From the NCBI GenBank assembly GCA_023488685.1, contig JAMDDR010000560.1:1-60301 (forward strand): a DNA stretch of 60,301 nt, given 5' to 3'. Positions 34,781 through 44,523 of the stretch are shown here, one piece after another. This DNA is from Chloroflexota bacterium. GTDB taxonomy: Bacteria; Chloroflexota; Anaerolineae; J036; Brachytrichaceae. The position numbers were made by a program, and so were the translations under genes. The number at the start of each line of letters is the position of its first letter. Position 1 is the stretch's first letter. The notes under the pieces were generated by a model that worked only from the letters and a program-made list of their open reading frames with translations, was not told the origin of the DNA and ran no database searches.

Positions 34781-37387
34781 ATGAAGCTTGATATCCATGT
34801 GACGTTCTCACCGGGTGTGCGCGACGTTGACCTGAGCACTCGTAATGCACAGATCAACTCAGTCGAGCACGATCACGCGTTCGACCAACACAGTGGCGAC
34901 ATCGCCGGGCTGCACATCAACATATCGGTTGATCAGGCGTGCACGGGTCGCCAGAAGTCACTACTCACCATGCGGACGGACCGCTGTGGATTTACATTTG
35001 CGCCCATCGACCTGGCACGCGTGGGTACCATTCATCTGCCAGCCTATGGCGTTTCCATCATGCAACGTGGGGCAATCGTGTCTCCACCGCACGGCCTGAG
35101 CAAACTGCAACTGGTCGAACACATACCCGAGGACACTTTCGAACAAGCTGCCAACAGTACGCAGGACGTGCCATGCCCTACACTACTCGGCTTGGGATTG
35201 GACAACCGCCAGTTCCTGGTGGAACCCGATCTCGAAACGATTCGTGTCGTGAACAGTGTGCGTTACCGGCTGGCCTCCGTACGTATCCCCATCGGGCGCG
35301 GGAAGGGTTCACGCACAGACGTAAGACGCAGGCTCGACGACGGCGTCATGCCAATCTTGCGAGGCGAGAAGACGGACGAGGATATCTGCTACAGCGTTAC
35401 AACATTTGTGGCATTGGCTGGCACCGAACTCAACGAAGACAACGTGGCGGGTACGCCTTTCCTCGTGGCCGAAGAAGGGTTAGGCATGCCCCATACACCA
35501 GAACAAGCAGCTCTGCGCGAGCAAGCCAGGCAAGAGATGGCGACACGGGGACTCGCACCATTGGTATTGTGCTACCGGCTTGAAGCCACGAACGTCTCAC
35601 GCGCGCCTGCATACGCCTTCCTCTACCAACCGCGCTTCACCTCGGCCAGCGGCGAGGAACAGCCACTCAGTTGCAGCGACGGCCTGCTGGTTGTCGGAGA
35701 CAAGGTGTACGGCTCAGCCTACTTCGACGACCAACCCTGGCCGGAAACACAACTGGTCGTATTGCTCGCTCCAGGCGAAAAGGTGACAGCCGATTACTGC
35801 TTCAACCACGAGCCGTTGGAGACGATTTCGGCCAGCCGGCTACTCAAGCAAAGCAATGGCGCTGCCGAGAACACACCTGGGCAGGAGCAGCCCGTCGTGA
35901 CGGCCTGGCAGCCGTTCGACGAGTTGCTGGCGCAGGCGCGTGCGTACTGGACGGCGAAGCTGAACACCGCAGCGACAATGCATATACCGGAGCACCGCAT
36001 CAACGACATGGTGCGTGCTGGTTTGGCACACCTGTACCTTGTCACGTATGGAGAGCGCAACCGTACCCTGGCGCCGTGTATTGGCGTGTACAGCCCCATT
36101 GGGTCTGAGAGTTCGCCAATCATCCAGTTTTACGACTCAATAGGCTGGCACGATATCGCGCAGCGCAGTTTGCAATACTTTCTCGACAAACAACACGACG
36201 ACGGCCGGTTCCAGAACTTCGGCGGTTACATGTTGGAGACAGGCGCGGCGCTCTATACAATGGGCGAACACTACCGTTATACACGTGACGATGCCTGGGT
36301 GCGCAGCATCAGGGGCCAACTGGTCAAAGCCTGCGACTGGATCATCCGTCATCATCACGAGGATGCGCCCAAAGGTCAGCCTGGTGCTGGTTTGATCATG
36401 GGCAAAGTGGCCGACCCGGAAGATCACTTCCGGCAATACATGCTCAATGCCTACCAATACCTCGGCCTGGCCCGTGCTGCCGAGATGCTGCGCGCAGTGG
36501 ACACGCCATTAGCTGCTTCCCTGGCGGAGGAGGCATCGACATTACGTACCGACATCCGGCGTGCCCTGGCGGAATCCATCGTTCGCTCGCCACTCGTCCC
36601 GCTCGGCGACGGCCGCTGGGTGCCATCGTGCGCGCCATGGGTGGAAGCCGTTGGGCCGGACGCCTTTGCGCTTGAGGGACAACTTTCTTACACACACGAG
36701 GCCGTTTACGCACGCGACTCGTTGCTCGGGCCCATCTACGCCATCTTCGCTGAGGTGATCGATCCACACGAACAGATCGCCGACTTCCTGGTCGAATCCC
36801 ATTACGAGCATATGTGTTATGAAGGCGCCGCGTTTTCACAGCCTTACTACTCACGCCACCCACTGGTGCACCTCAGACGTGGCGAGATCAATGCCTTCTT
36901 ACGTTCCTTCTACCGCGCCATGGCTGCGCTCGCCGATCGCGAAACCTACACCTTTTGGGAACATCTGTTCGGCGTCAGCCCGCATAAAACACACGAAGAG
37001 GGCTGGTTCCTGATGGAAGTGCGCTCCATGCTTTATACGGAGACTGATTTCAACCTGGAAGGTGGCGGAACGTTGCGGCTGTTGTCCGGCATCCCGAGGG
37101 CGTATCTCGCGCACAACCAACGTATCGGTTTACAGCACGCTCAGAGCTACTTCGGCACGGTTCATTTGGATGTGCAGTCACACATCGATCGTGATTACAT
37201 TGAGGCGAATGTCGAATGCCCGCAAGGCCAAACCCGAGGTCTTAAGAACCTTGCCATTCGCCTACCCCACCCCCACGGCCAAAAAGCTAAAGCGCTCGCA
37301 GGTCCCGGCCGTTACGACCCAGCCACAGAGACAGTGTGGGTTGAGTGGTCGTCCGAAAACAGAGCACAGATCCATTTACGCTTCTAA
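34781..37387 (+). CDS. Six-hairpin (alpha/alpha toroid) glycosidase-like protein
   Basis: An 868-residue protein without signal peptide. The N-terminal 380 or so residues look like beta-sandwich (EDICYSVTTFVAL, VLCYRLEATNVSRAPAYAFL). From about 400 onward comes an alpha/alpha toroid: HLYLVTYGERNRTLAPCIGVYS, FYDSIGWHDIAQRSLQYFLD, KQHDDGRFQNFGGYMLETGA, then a C-terminal beta tail. This layout matches six-hairpin glycosidases such as GH78 or GH95 relatives, but no family could be fixed. An acidic residue in DSIGWHD or DDGRF may be catalytic. It lies 29 bases after the glycyl radical enzyme gene. Confidence 0.7.
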   Translation: MKLDIHVTFSPGVRDVDLSTRNAQINSVEHDHAFDQHSGDIAGLHINISVDQACTGRQKSLLTMRTDRCGFTFAPIDLARVGTIHLPAYGVSIMQRGAIVSPPHGLSKLQLVEHIPEDTFEQAANSTQDVPCPTLLGLGLDNRQFLVEPDLETIRVVNSVRYRLASVRIPIGRGKGSRTDVRRRLDDGVMPILRGEKTDEDICYSVTTFVALAGTELNEDNVAGTPFLVAEEGLGMPHTPEQAALREQARQEMATRGLAPLVLCYRLEATNVSRAPAYAFLYQPRFTSASGEEQPLSCSDGLLVVGDKVYGSAYFDDQPWPETQLVVLLAPGEKVTADYCFNHEPLETISASRLLKQSNGAAENTPGQEQPVVTAWQPFDELLAQARAYWTAKLNTAATMHIPEHRINDMVRAGLAHLYLVTYGERNRTLAPCIGVYSPIGSESSPIIQFYDSIGWHDIAQRSLQYFLDKQHDDGRFQNFGGYMLETGAALYTMGEHYRYTRDDAWVRSIRGQLVKACDWIIRHHHEDAPKGQPGAGLIMGKVADPEDHFRQYMLNAYQYLGLARAAEMLRAVDTPLAASLAEEASTLRTDIRRALAESIVRSPLVPLGDGRWVPSCAPWVEAVGPDAFALEGQLSYTHEAVYARDSLLGPIYAIFAEVIDPHEQIADFLVESHYEHMCYEGAAFSQPYYSRHPLVHLRRGEINAFLRSFYRAMAALADRETYTFWEHLFGVSPHKTHEEGWFLMEVRSMLYTETDFNLEGGGTLRLLSGIPRAYLAHNQRIGLQHAQSYFGTVHLDVQSHIDRDYIEANVECPQGQTRGLKNLAIRLPHPHGQKAKALAGPGRYDPATETVWVEWSSENRAQIHLRF

Positions 37388-37418
37388 TACAAGCCTGAAT
37401 CAGGCCTGACCTAACGAT

Positions 37419-39032
37419 ATGTTACAAGCACTCACCGATCGTGATCAAAATTGGGTCGAACAAACGCTCGCCGGAATGACGCTCGAAGAGCGGGTCGGCC
37501 ACCTGTTGTGTCCCGAAGATCAATCCTATTCACTCAGCGAGTGGGAGCGTCTCATGCGCGAGGTGCCTCTCGGGAGCGTTTTCTTCGCGCGCAACACGCC
37601 ACAACACCTGCGCGAATGCCTGGACGTGATCCAGCACAACACACGCGTCCCAGTGCTGGTTGCATCTGACCTGGAGCACGGCGCCGGCATCATGATCGAG
37701 GGTTGCACAGACTTTCCATTTGCCATGGCTGCGGGTGCCGCGAATGATCCTGGTCTCATGCGGTCCATGGGACGCGCCACCGCGAAGGAAGGCCGCCACC
37801 ACGGCATTCATTGGACGTTTTCACCCGTCATCGACCTGAATCTCAACTTTCAGAATCCTGTCACCAACGTTCGCTCGCTTGGCGACGACGCCACGCGGGT
37901 GAGCGCACTGGCACAGGCATGGATCGAGGGAATGCAGGAAACGGGGCAACTCGCCGCTACAGCGAAACACTTCCCCGGCGATGGTGTGGATGACCGCTCA
38001 ACCCACTTGTGCACCTCTGTCAACTCGCTGCCACTCACACAATGGCGCCAGACCTACGGCAAGGTGTGGCAAACGGTCATAGAGGCCGGCGTGATGAGCG
38101 TGATGTGCGGGCACATTGCTCTTCCAGATTATGAAGGCATGTCCGCACAGCCTGGCGCAGCCATGCCTGCCACGCTCAACCCAAGATTGCAGGTCGATTT
38201 ACTGCGCAACGAACTGGGTTTCAACGGCGTCATCGTTTCGGATGCGGCACCGATGACTGGCATGACCTCGCGTGTCCGCTCTGATGAGCAGGCTATCCGG
38301 AACATACTGACCGGTTCGGACGTTTTCCTGTTCGCCGACCCACGCAAAGACTTCAAGCGTCTGCTCGACGCTGTCAATAGCGGGAGCATCTCAACACAAC
38401 GGCTCGACCAATCCGTGCGGCGCGTGCTGGCATTGAAAGCCCGCCTGGGATTGCAACATGACGTTTTCGGACCGGCGCCAACCGAGACGGAGGTGCAGAC
38501 CTATCGGCGCAACGCCTACACCATGGCCGAGAAGAGCATCACACTCGCCCGCGCGAACGCCATGACACCGGTCAGACTGGCACCTGGCGCGAAGGTGCTC
38601 ACCGCAACGATCATGCAACGGCAGTCGCGTGAGGAACTGGCCCACGAGTTGGGCACAGTGGATGACGAGTTGCGCCGGCGCGGCTTCCAGGTCAATCATC
38701 TGTTGCACCCATCTCACAGCGAGCTCATCGAGCGCGCGGGGCATTACGATTGCGTCTTTGTCAACATCGTCCACACGCCGCACGCGCTGATGGGCACGAT
38801 GCGCCTGACCGGTGAAATGGCCATGGCGTTCTGGCGTTCATTCTGGGTGGATCACCCGAACGTCGTGTTCACGTCTTTCGGTTCACCATACCACCTGTAT
38901 GAATTTCCGCATTTGCCCAACATGATCCTTGCCTTCGGACCGAGCGAGTTCTCACAAAAGGCAGCGGTCGCAGTGTGGTTGGGCGAGAAAGAAGCCACCG
39001 GCACATGCCCGGTGAGACTGCCCAGTGTTTAA
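37419..39032 (+). CDS. Glycoside hydrolase family 3 protein
   Basis: A 537-residue intracellular GH3 enzyme. The TIM barrel carries VASDLEHGAG, the KHFPGDG motif at about residue 182 followed by RSTH (NagZ-like loop with a candidate acid/base His), and GVIVSDAAPMTGM with the nucleophile Asp near 275. A C-terminal alpha/beta sandwich follows (about 380-537). It could be a beta-N-acetylhexosaminidase or beta-glucosidase acting inside the cell on imported oligosaccharide. No signal peptide is present. The spacing of about 30 bases from the previous gene indicates one operon. Confidence 0.88.
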   Translation: MLQALTDRDQNWVEQTLAGMTLEERVGHLLCPEDQSYSLSEWERLMREVPLGSVFFARNTPQHLRECLDVIQHNTRVPVLVASDLEHGAGIMIEGCTDFPFAMAAGAANDPGLMRSMGRATAKEGRHHGIHWTFSPVIDLNLNFQNPVTNVRSLGDDATRVSALAQAWIEGMQETGQLAATAKHFPGDGVDDRSTHLCTSVNSLPLTQWRQTYGKVWQTVIEAGVMSVMCGHIALPDYEGMSAQPGAAMPATLNPRLQVDLLRNELGFNGVIVSDAAPMTGMTSRVRSDEQAIRNILTGSDVFLFADPRKDFKRLLDAVNSGSISTQRLDQSVRRVLALKARLGLQHDVFGPAPTETEVQTYRRNAYTMAEKSITLARANAMTPVRLAPGAKVLTATIMQRQSREELAHELGTVDDELRRRGFQVNHLLHPSHSELIERAGHYDCVFVNIVHTPHALMGTMRLTGEMAMAFWRSFWVDHPNVVFTSFGSPYHLYEFPHLPNMILAFGPSEFSQKAAVAVWLGEKEATGTCPVRLPSV

Positions 39033-39093
39033 TTCGGTTTCGTACGGTCACGATACCACCCCGGCGTCATAAGGAACCCGAGAGGAGCACGAG

Positions 39094-41010
39094 ATGAATA
39101 CGATCTATGTCCTAGGCAATGATGTGGCTGTTGCGTACGCCGCCAGGGAGTTTGCCAGGTATGCGAAAAAAATCGCGTCTGTGAGTCTCCCCATTCGTAA
39201 GGCAAAAGCATACACGCCAGACGCACCCGGCATCTGGCTGGGTGTGTGTGCTGAGTTCACGCATGGTAAATGGCCCAAACTGACACCATCGAAGTGGGAT
39301 GATGGCTACGCGCTGAAGCGTACAGCAGATCGAGCCCAACAACTCCTCATCAGTGGAACTAATGGGCGCAGCGTGCTTTTCGGCGTCTATCACTACTTCG
39401 AGCACCTGGGCGCACGCTGGGTGCGACCCGGCCCCCATGGAGAGTTATTGCCCTCCATGACCGGATTACCCATTGACGAACGATTGGACGTGACGGAGAC
39501 AGCGTCATACCGCCACCGCGGCGTGTGCATTGAAGGATCGCCGTCACTGGAGCATACCGTCAACATGGTGGATTGGATGGCGAAGCGCCGTATGAACAGC
39601 TTCTTCCTGCAATTCCGCCACTCCGGCACCTTCTGGGATCGCTGGTACTCACGCGCTTATAACCCCTACTACGGCAAACCTGCGCAACTCAGTGAAGCGG
39701 ATTACCGCGAACTGGACCAGAAAGTCATCGCCGAAGTCAAACGACGCGGGTTGCTGCTGCACCAGGTTGGTCATGGTTGGACGGCCGCGACGGTTGGCCT
39801 GCCACACAATGGCTGGCAAACCACCGACCAGGAAGTGGAACCCGCCAAGAAACGCTGGCTGGCGAAACTGAACGGCCAGCGCCAGCTTTTCCATCAGATC
39901 CCCATAAACACTGAGTTGTGTTATTCGTACAAGCCAGCCTTCCAGGCGCTCCTGGACACAATCTGTACTTACGCAACGGAACACCCCGAAGTCGATGTGC
40001 TGCACTTCTGGCTTTCAGATGCCATGAACAACAAGTGCGAGTGCAAACATTGTGCGACACTGTCGCCGGCGGACTGGTATGCCAGGTTGGTCAACGCACT
40101 CTCTGAACGTCTCTACCAGATTGACCCCGAGCGCCGCTTCGTCTTTCTTAGCTATTTCGAGAGCTGGTGGGCGCCCGAGCAAACGGTGATCGAAGGGACG
40201 TATGGGAACGCCATTCTCATGTTTGCGCCCATTACGCGGTGCTTCCGCCACGGCTTGACTGCCAAAGCCTGCGACGATGATTCATCGCACGATGGCGCAT
40301 CGCGCGAACGCCCGCCGTTGAACCACGCCGGCATGCCGCGCACCAACAAACCCTTTACCAGATTGCTGGGGAAATGGTGGGAGGCGTATACAGGGGATAG
40401 TTTCCTGTTCGACTACTACTTGTGGTCCGGCCTGCACACGCAGGTATCGGACGTCTCCCTGGCTAAAGTCATCCACGACGACATGTATGCGCTCAAGAGC
40501 CTGGGACTGAGCGGTTACGTCAGTTGCCAGGTGCTGCGCAGCTTCTGGCCGACCGGTCTGTCGATGGCTGCGATGGCCGAGACGACATGGAACCGCAAGC
40601 TGCGCTGGCAAGCGTTGAAAGCCGCTCACTTTCAGGCCGCGTATGGTGCGGACGCCGAGTGGGTTGAGACCTATTTGAACCACTTGGAGAAATTGCTGCT
40701 CGGCCAGCCACAACACGGTGGCACCGAGCGCCTGGAGACGAAACCCCCGAAGCAATTGCGTGCGCTTGATGCATTCCTGCAGGCACACCACGTGGAACTG
40801 GGTGCTCGTGCCGAACGTGCGTCTGAACCTGTGTATCGAGAATCGCTCGAACTCCTCGCTCATATGAATCAGTTCCTGTTGATGAAATGCCAGGTTGTGC
40901 TTGGCAAGACAGAGCCCAGCGAACTAAAGCAATGGCTGCTCAAGAGTGAACGCGCCATACACCCGTTTCTCGACGTCCCAGCACTCGCTGCAATGCAGAT
41001 CAAAGAATAA
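39094..41010 (+). CDS. DUF4838-type glycosidase-like protein
   Basis: A 638-residue protein with an N-terminal domain like the non-catalytic domain of GH20/GH67 enzymes (AAREFARYAKKI, LLISGTNGRSVLFGVYHYFEHLGARWVRPG). A TIM-barrel core of the DUF4838 type follows: YRHRGVCIEG, DWMAKRRMNSFFLQF, and VDVLHFWLSDAMNNKCECKHC with two CxC/HC cysteine pairs. Members of this domain family are assigned to glycan degradation by context. No signal peptide. ATG 39094 has GAGAGGAGC upstream. Confidence 0.8.
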   Translation: MNTIYVLGNDVAVAYAAREFARYAKKIASVSLPIRKAKAYTPDAPGIWLGVCAEFTHGKWPKLTPSKWDDGYALKRTADRAQQLLISGTNGRSVLFGVYHYFEHLGARWVRPGPHGELLPSMTGLPIDERLDVTETASYRHRGVCIEGSPSLEHTVNMVDWMAKRRMNSFFLQFRHSGTFWDRWYSRAYNPYYGKPAQLSEADYRELDQKVIAEVKRRGLLLHQVGHGWTAATVGLPHNGWQTTDQEVEPAKKRWLAKLNGQRQLFHQIPINTELCYSYKPAFQALLDTICTYATEHPEVDVLHFWLSDAMNNKCECKHCATLSPADWYARLVNALSERLYQIDPERRFVFLSYFESWWAPEQTVIEGTYGNAILMFAPITRCFRHGLTAKACDDDSSHDGASRERPPLNHAGMPRTNKPFTRLLGKWWEAYTGDSFLFDYYLWSGLHTQVSDVSLAKVIHDDMYALKSLGLSGYVSCQVLRSFWPTGLSMAAMAETTWNRKLRWQALKAAHFQAAYGADAEWVETYLNHLEKLLLGQPQHGGTERLETKPPKQLRALDAFLQAHHVELGARAERASEPVYRESLELLAHMNQFLLMKCQVVLGKTEPSELKQWLLKSERAIHPFLDVPALAAMQIKE

Positions 41011-41039
41011 CGACAGACATCATTTACAAGGATGTACAC

Positions 41040-42080
41040 ATGAGTTACGACATCGGAATGCAAGCAATGAAGCTACAGTGCCCGGAGCGTCTGGCGCACA
41101 CTGAATATGTCAGCAACTATGCCTTGGTGCGCGCCGTGACGGGCATGGACCCGCGCACAGACAATCGCGCCTGGCGCAAGTTCTACGAAGACTGGCAGTT
41201 TGACTTCCTGTGGGTCACAAACGACGGCCCAGTCGACTGGTCGAAACGCGGGCGTGTGACCGACATGGGTCATGCCGAATTTCTTGAGGAAGGTATCGAC
41301 CGGCGCGATACGGTCACCTGCCCATTTGATGATGTGGAGGACGTGCTTATCTTCGACGCAGTAAAAGAGTACGGCCTGCCGGACATGGACGAGTTGGTAC
41401 AGTATTATGAGGGCACGTACCAGGATGCCCGCAGCACCTATCCCGACCAGGTTTTCACGGGTGGCTACTACAAGACGGTCGTCTCGGGCGCGATCCAGGC
41501 GTTTGGCTGGGATATGTTTCTGAGCGCGGCAGCCAACCGCGAGCGTTTCGCCAAAGTGCTGCAGAGCTTTGCCGAGTTGACGCTGCACCACGCCAGGGCA
41601 TGGGCCAAAACCTCCATCGAGGTATACATCCAGCACGACGACATGGTATGGTCTGAAGGCGCATTCATGCACCCGGATTTCTACCGCAAGGCCATCTTCC
41701 CTCACTACAAGCGTATGTGGGACGTGCTCCATGACGCCGGCAAGATCGTGTTGTTCTGCTCGGATGCCAATTTCACCGAGTTCGTGGACGACATCGCGCT
41801 GGCGGGCGCGGACGGTTTCATCTTTGAACCGATGACCGACCTGGATTACGTGGTCGAGAAATATGGCAGGACAAAGGTGATCATGAGCAGCAAGCTCGAC
41901 TGTCGCACACTGACCTTCAACACCCCGCGCGAGATCAAGTACGAGATTGACGAAACGCTGAAGATAGCCAAGGGCTGTCCCGGTTTCGTCTTTGCCGTCG
42001 GCAACCATATCCCAAGTAACATCCCTGTAGACAACGCCTTATACTTCTTTGACTACCTGGCACAACACTGGCGCCGCTGA
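41040..42080 (+). CDS. UROD-like family protein (cluster member)
   Basis: A 346-residue protein with the fold signatures of the uroporphyrinogen decarboxylase superfamily: RLAHTEYVSNYALVRAVTG, the HDDMVWSEGAFMHPDFYRK segment, LHDAGKIVLFCSDANFTEFVDDIA, ADGFIFEPMTDLDYVVEKYG, and GFVFAVGNHIPSNIPVDNALYFF. The family includes methylcobamide methyltransferases, but no corrinoid protein is encoded nearby. In this cluster it may process a carbohydrate-derived substrate, for example O-demethylation of a sugar; that is speculation. It is only distantly similar to the UROD-like protein at 448-1710. Confidence 0.8.
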   Translation: MSYDIGMQAMKLQCPERLAHTEYVSNYALVRAVTGMDPRTDNRAWRKFYEDWQFDFLWVTNDGPVDWSKRGRVTDMGHAEFLEEGIDRRDTVTCPFDDVEDVLIFDAVKEYGLPDMDELVQYYEGTYQDARSTYPDQVFTGGYYKTVVSGAIQAFGWDMFLSAAANRERFAKVLQSFAELTLHHARAWAKTSIEVYIQHDDMVWSEGAFMHPDFYRKAIFPHYKRMWDVLHDAGKIVLFCSDANFTEFVDDIALAGADGFIFEPMTDLDYVVEKYGRTKVIMSSKLDCRTLTFNTPREIKYEIDETLKIAKGCPGFVFAVGNHIPSNIPVDNALYFFDYLAQHWRR

Positions 42081-42109
42081 CAAGCCCATTCATACGCTCC
42101 GCCACGCCC

Positions 42110-43654
42110 ATGAGCAAGGTTGAGATGAAAAGCATCATCTATAACGACGACGGCTGGTCCAGTTACATGCGTTATCCCGCGCCCATGACGCCAGATGATA
42201 TCGAGCGAGTGACCGTAGGGCCTGTGGCGGGAACGGCCGTGCGGGTATATCAGTTCTGCTCACTGGGCGGGCACGCCGTCAACTACACGTCGTCATTTCT
42301 GCCTCGCGTCGGCGAAGCGATGGCACGTGTAGACACACTGCACGTATGGCGCATGCGCACCACTTTGCGCCATCTTGATGAATCAGGCACGGACCCACTC
42401 AAGATCGTCAGTGCAGCCTGTCATCAAGCGGGCATCGCGTGCCAGTTCTCGTTGCGCATGAACGACGCGCACCATACCTACAAGAAGCCTGATGGATCCT
42501 GGTACTTTCCGGAGCTGCTGTCGCCCTGGTTCGATGCGCACACCGGCGCGCTGTTACCGAGCGGACAACTCGATTACGCCTGTTCGGACGTCCATTCGTA
42601 TCGAATTGCACAGATCGATGAGGTGCTGTCCAGGTACGACGTGGATGGCATCGACCTGGACTTTACACGTTTCCGGCCATGGTTCGCGCCCGGTCATGAG
42701 AAAGCCGGCATGCCACGCATGACTGACCTGGTGCGCCGGCTGCGGGATGCCACTCGTCGCGCGAGCAAAAGCCTGGGAGCTCGCTTCGAATACGATCCCA
42801 AGGTCTGCATCGAGAGTGGGTTGGATGTCGAAACGTGGTTATCTGAAGGTCTGCTCGACCAGGTCACCCTGGGTGGTGTCGGCGACCATACACCTGATGC
42901 GCCGTCCGATTGGTGGGTCCAGCATGCGCACGCCAGGAGTTGTAGCGTCTTCCCGGGCATGGAAGGGCAATTGCATTGGATGCCTGGGAGCGGTGGCGGT
43001 GGGGCCGGCACACACCCTGGTGATGGCGTGTCAGACGGTTTCGGACCGCCTTCGTTGGCCTATATGCGGGCGGTGGCCGCCAACCACTATGCCAGTGGCG
43101 CCGACGGCGTCAGCCTGTTCAACTTCACCTGCGCAGATGGACCGTTCGAACGTGCCGCGTTGACAGAGCTGGCCGATCCTGCTGGGCTTCGCCTGAAAGA
43201 CAAACAGTATGTTCTTGCGGTATGGCCTGCTGACGCACAAATCTACTATGCACCCTGGTCCAGTCGCTTCCGGTTGGAGCCGGATGCGTCCGAAGTCACC
43301 TACCCGATCCGCATCGCCGATAACGTACAAATGGCTATCGCACGCGGTATCGCACCCAGGGCGGTGTTGACGCTGGATCTGATGGGCGTCAACCATCTTG
43401 ACGATCTTGCCATGACCGTAAACGGCGTTCCTATCACGTGGACGGGCTATGCCTACAACCACTACGACCATGGCTGTTGGAATGATCTCCTCACGTTCGA
43501 CGTACCGCCAGGCGCGTTGAGCCAGGGTCCGAACCAGATCATGCTAAAACGATTGCGTGATACGCCCGGCTTTGAAGGCGCAGTCGAAGTGCGCAAGTGT
43601 ATCCTGGATGTGCAGTATCCAGCCGCCATCACACCCGGCCAGATCGTACGGTAA
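42110..43654 (+). CDS. GHL10-like putative glycoside hydrolase
   Basis: A 514-residue cytoplasmic protein. The N-terminal two thirds is TIM-barrel-like with the typical late-strand motif YDVDGIDLDFTRFRPWF, found in glycosyl-hydrolase-like 10 and related families, in which the acidic residues are probable catalytic groups. A C-terminal beta domain follows (from about 385). WYFPELLSPWFDAH and ASGADGVSLFNFTC are further barrel segments. The substrate is unknown. An in-frame ATG at 42125 is an alternative start. Confidence 0.7.
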   Translation: MSKVEMKSIIYNDDGWSSYMRYPAPMTPDDIERVTVGPVAGTAVRVYQFCSLGGHAVNYTSSFLPRVGEAMARVDTLHVWRMRTTLRHLDESGTDPLKIVSAACHQAGIACQFSLRMNDAHHTYKKPDGSWYFPELLSPWFDAHTGALLPSGQLDYACSDVHSYRIAQIDEVLSRYDVDGIDLDFTRFRPWFAPGHEKAGMPRMTDLVRRLRDATRRASKSLGARFEYDPKVCIESGLDVETWLSEGLLDQVTLGGVGDHTPDAPSDWWVQHAHARSCSVFPGMEGQLHWMPGSGGGGAGTHPGDGVSDGFGPPSLAYMRAVAANHYASGADGVSLFNFTCADGPFERAALTELADPAGLRLKDKQYVLAVWPADAQIYYAPWSSRFRLEPDASEVTYPIRIADNVQMAIARGIAPRAVLTLDLMGVNHLDDLAMTVNGVPITWTGYAYNHYDHGCWNDLLTFDVPPGALSQGPNQIMLKRLRDTPGFEGAVEVRKCILDVQYPAAITPGQIVR

Positions 43655-43689
43655 CATCGGGCAAGTTATCACAGGAGACGACGCCACCC

Positions 43690-44487
43690 ATGAAAACTCA
43701 CTCTGTTTACTCGGACGGCTTGACCCTGGTTGCCGAGGAATTCGGCGCGGGACCTCCGTTCATCTTCGCGCACGGGTTGACCGCCAATCGCGCGCACTCA
43801 CGGCGCCAGCTCGCGTCGCTGGCAGATCAGCGGCGCGTCGTGATCTATGACCAGCGCGGTCACGCCGAGTCATCGCCGGCGAACGATCCGGCATACTACC
43901 AGCTCGATCGCATGGCAGGAGACATGGCCGCTGTCATGGATCATTTCGGCATTGAGCAGGCTGCAGTTGGCGGCGAATCCATGGGCGCAGCGACCTCCCT
44001 GCGATTTGCCTTGAAATGGCCCAACCGGGTCAGTGCACTGGTGCTGTGCCTGCCGGCGCTGGGCGACACGCTAAACCCAGCACACCAGACGATCAAGGAT
44101 ATCGCGAGTGCCATCGCTGAGAAGGGCATGCGAACATTCGCAGCAGACAACCAACAGGTGATGCTGGCAAACGGCAACTCACCCGAACACGCCGCCTATT
44201 GGACCAGCGTGCTATGTTCACACCAGACAGAAAGTATGGCATTGGCGTGCCGGGCGGTTGCGGACTGGATCGTATTCGACAGCATCGCCGAGCTTGCAAT
44301 GTTGCATATGCCCGTGTTTATCATCGCCATCGATGACGATCCAGTGCATCCGCTAGGCCTGGCCCAGCATCTGCAAGCCGGCATACCGCACGCCATCCTA
44401 ACCGTTGTGAAGCCGTCGAGTGACTACCTTGAGCGGCCGGAGACCGTCGGGGAACTGTGCCGCGACTTCCTGGACAGAATAATGTGA
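43690..44487 (+). CDS. Alpha/beta hydrolase fold protein lacking the usual catalytic histidine
   Basis: A 265-residue protein with the alpha/beta hydrolase landmarks: FIFAHGLTANRAHSRRQL (oxyanion HG), YDQRGHAESSP, the nucleophile elbow GGESMGA, and FIIAIDDDPVHPL for the acid. At the place where the family has a GH before the last helix (H-x-x-x-ERPE) it reads VKPSSDYLERPET, so the catalytic His seems absent. It may be a binding protein or use different chemistry. AGGAGACG lies upstream of the ATG. It is the last gene of the cluster and converges on the sigma factor gene. Confidence 0.8.
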   Translation: MKTHSVYSDGLTLVAEEFGAGPPFIFAHGLTANRAHSRRQLASLADQRRVVIYDQRGHAESSPANDPAYYQLDRMAGDMAAVMDHFGIEQAAVGGESMGAATSLRFALKWPNRVSALVLCLPALGDTLNPAHQTIKDIASAIAEKGMRTFAADNQQVMLANGNSPEHAAYWTSVLCSHQTESMALACRAVADWIVFDSIAELAMLHMPVFIIAIDDDPVHPLGLAQHLQAGIPHAILTVVKPSSDYLERPETVGELCRDFLDRIM

Positions 44488-44523
44488 CCACGAGGATGCA
44501 GGCCGGGGTGTTCGAGGCTGCGG

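Noticed and set aside
41073..42008. Long minus-strand open frame opposite the cluster's UROD-like gene
   Set aside because: The plus-strand product has clear family motifs; the antisense frame has none.
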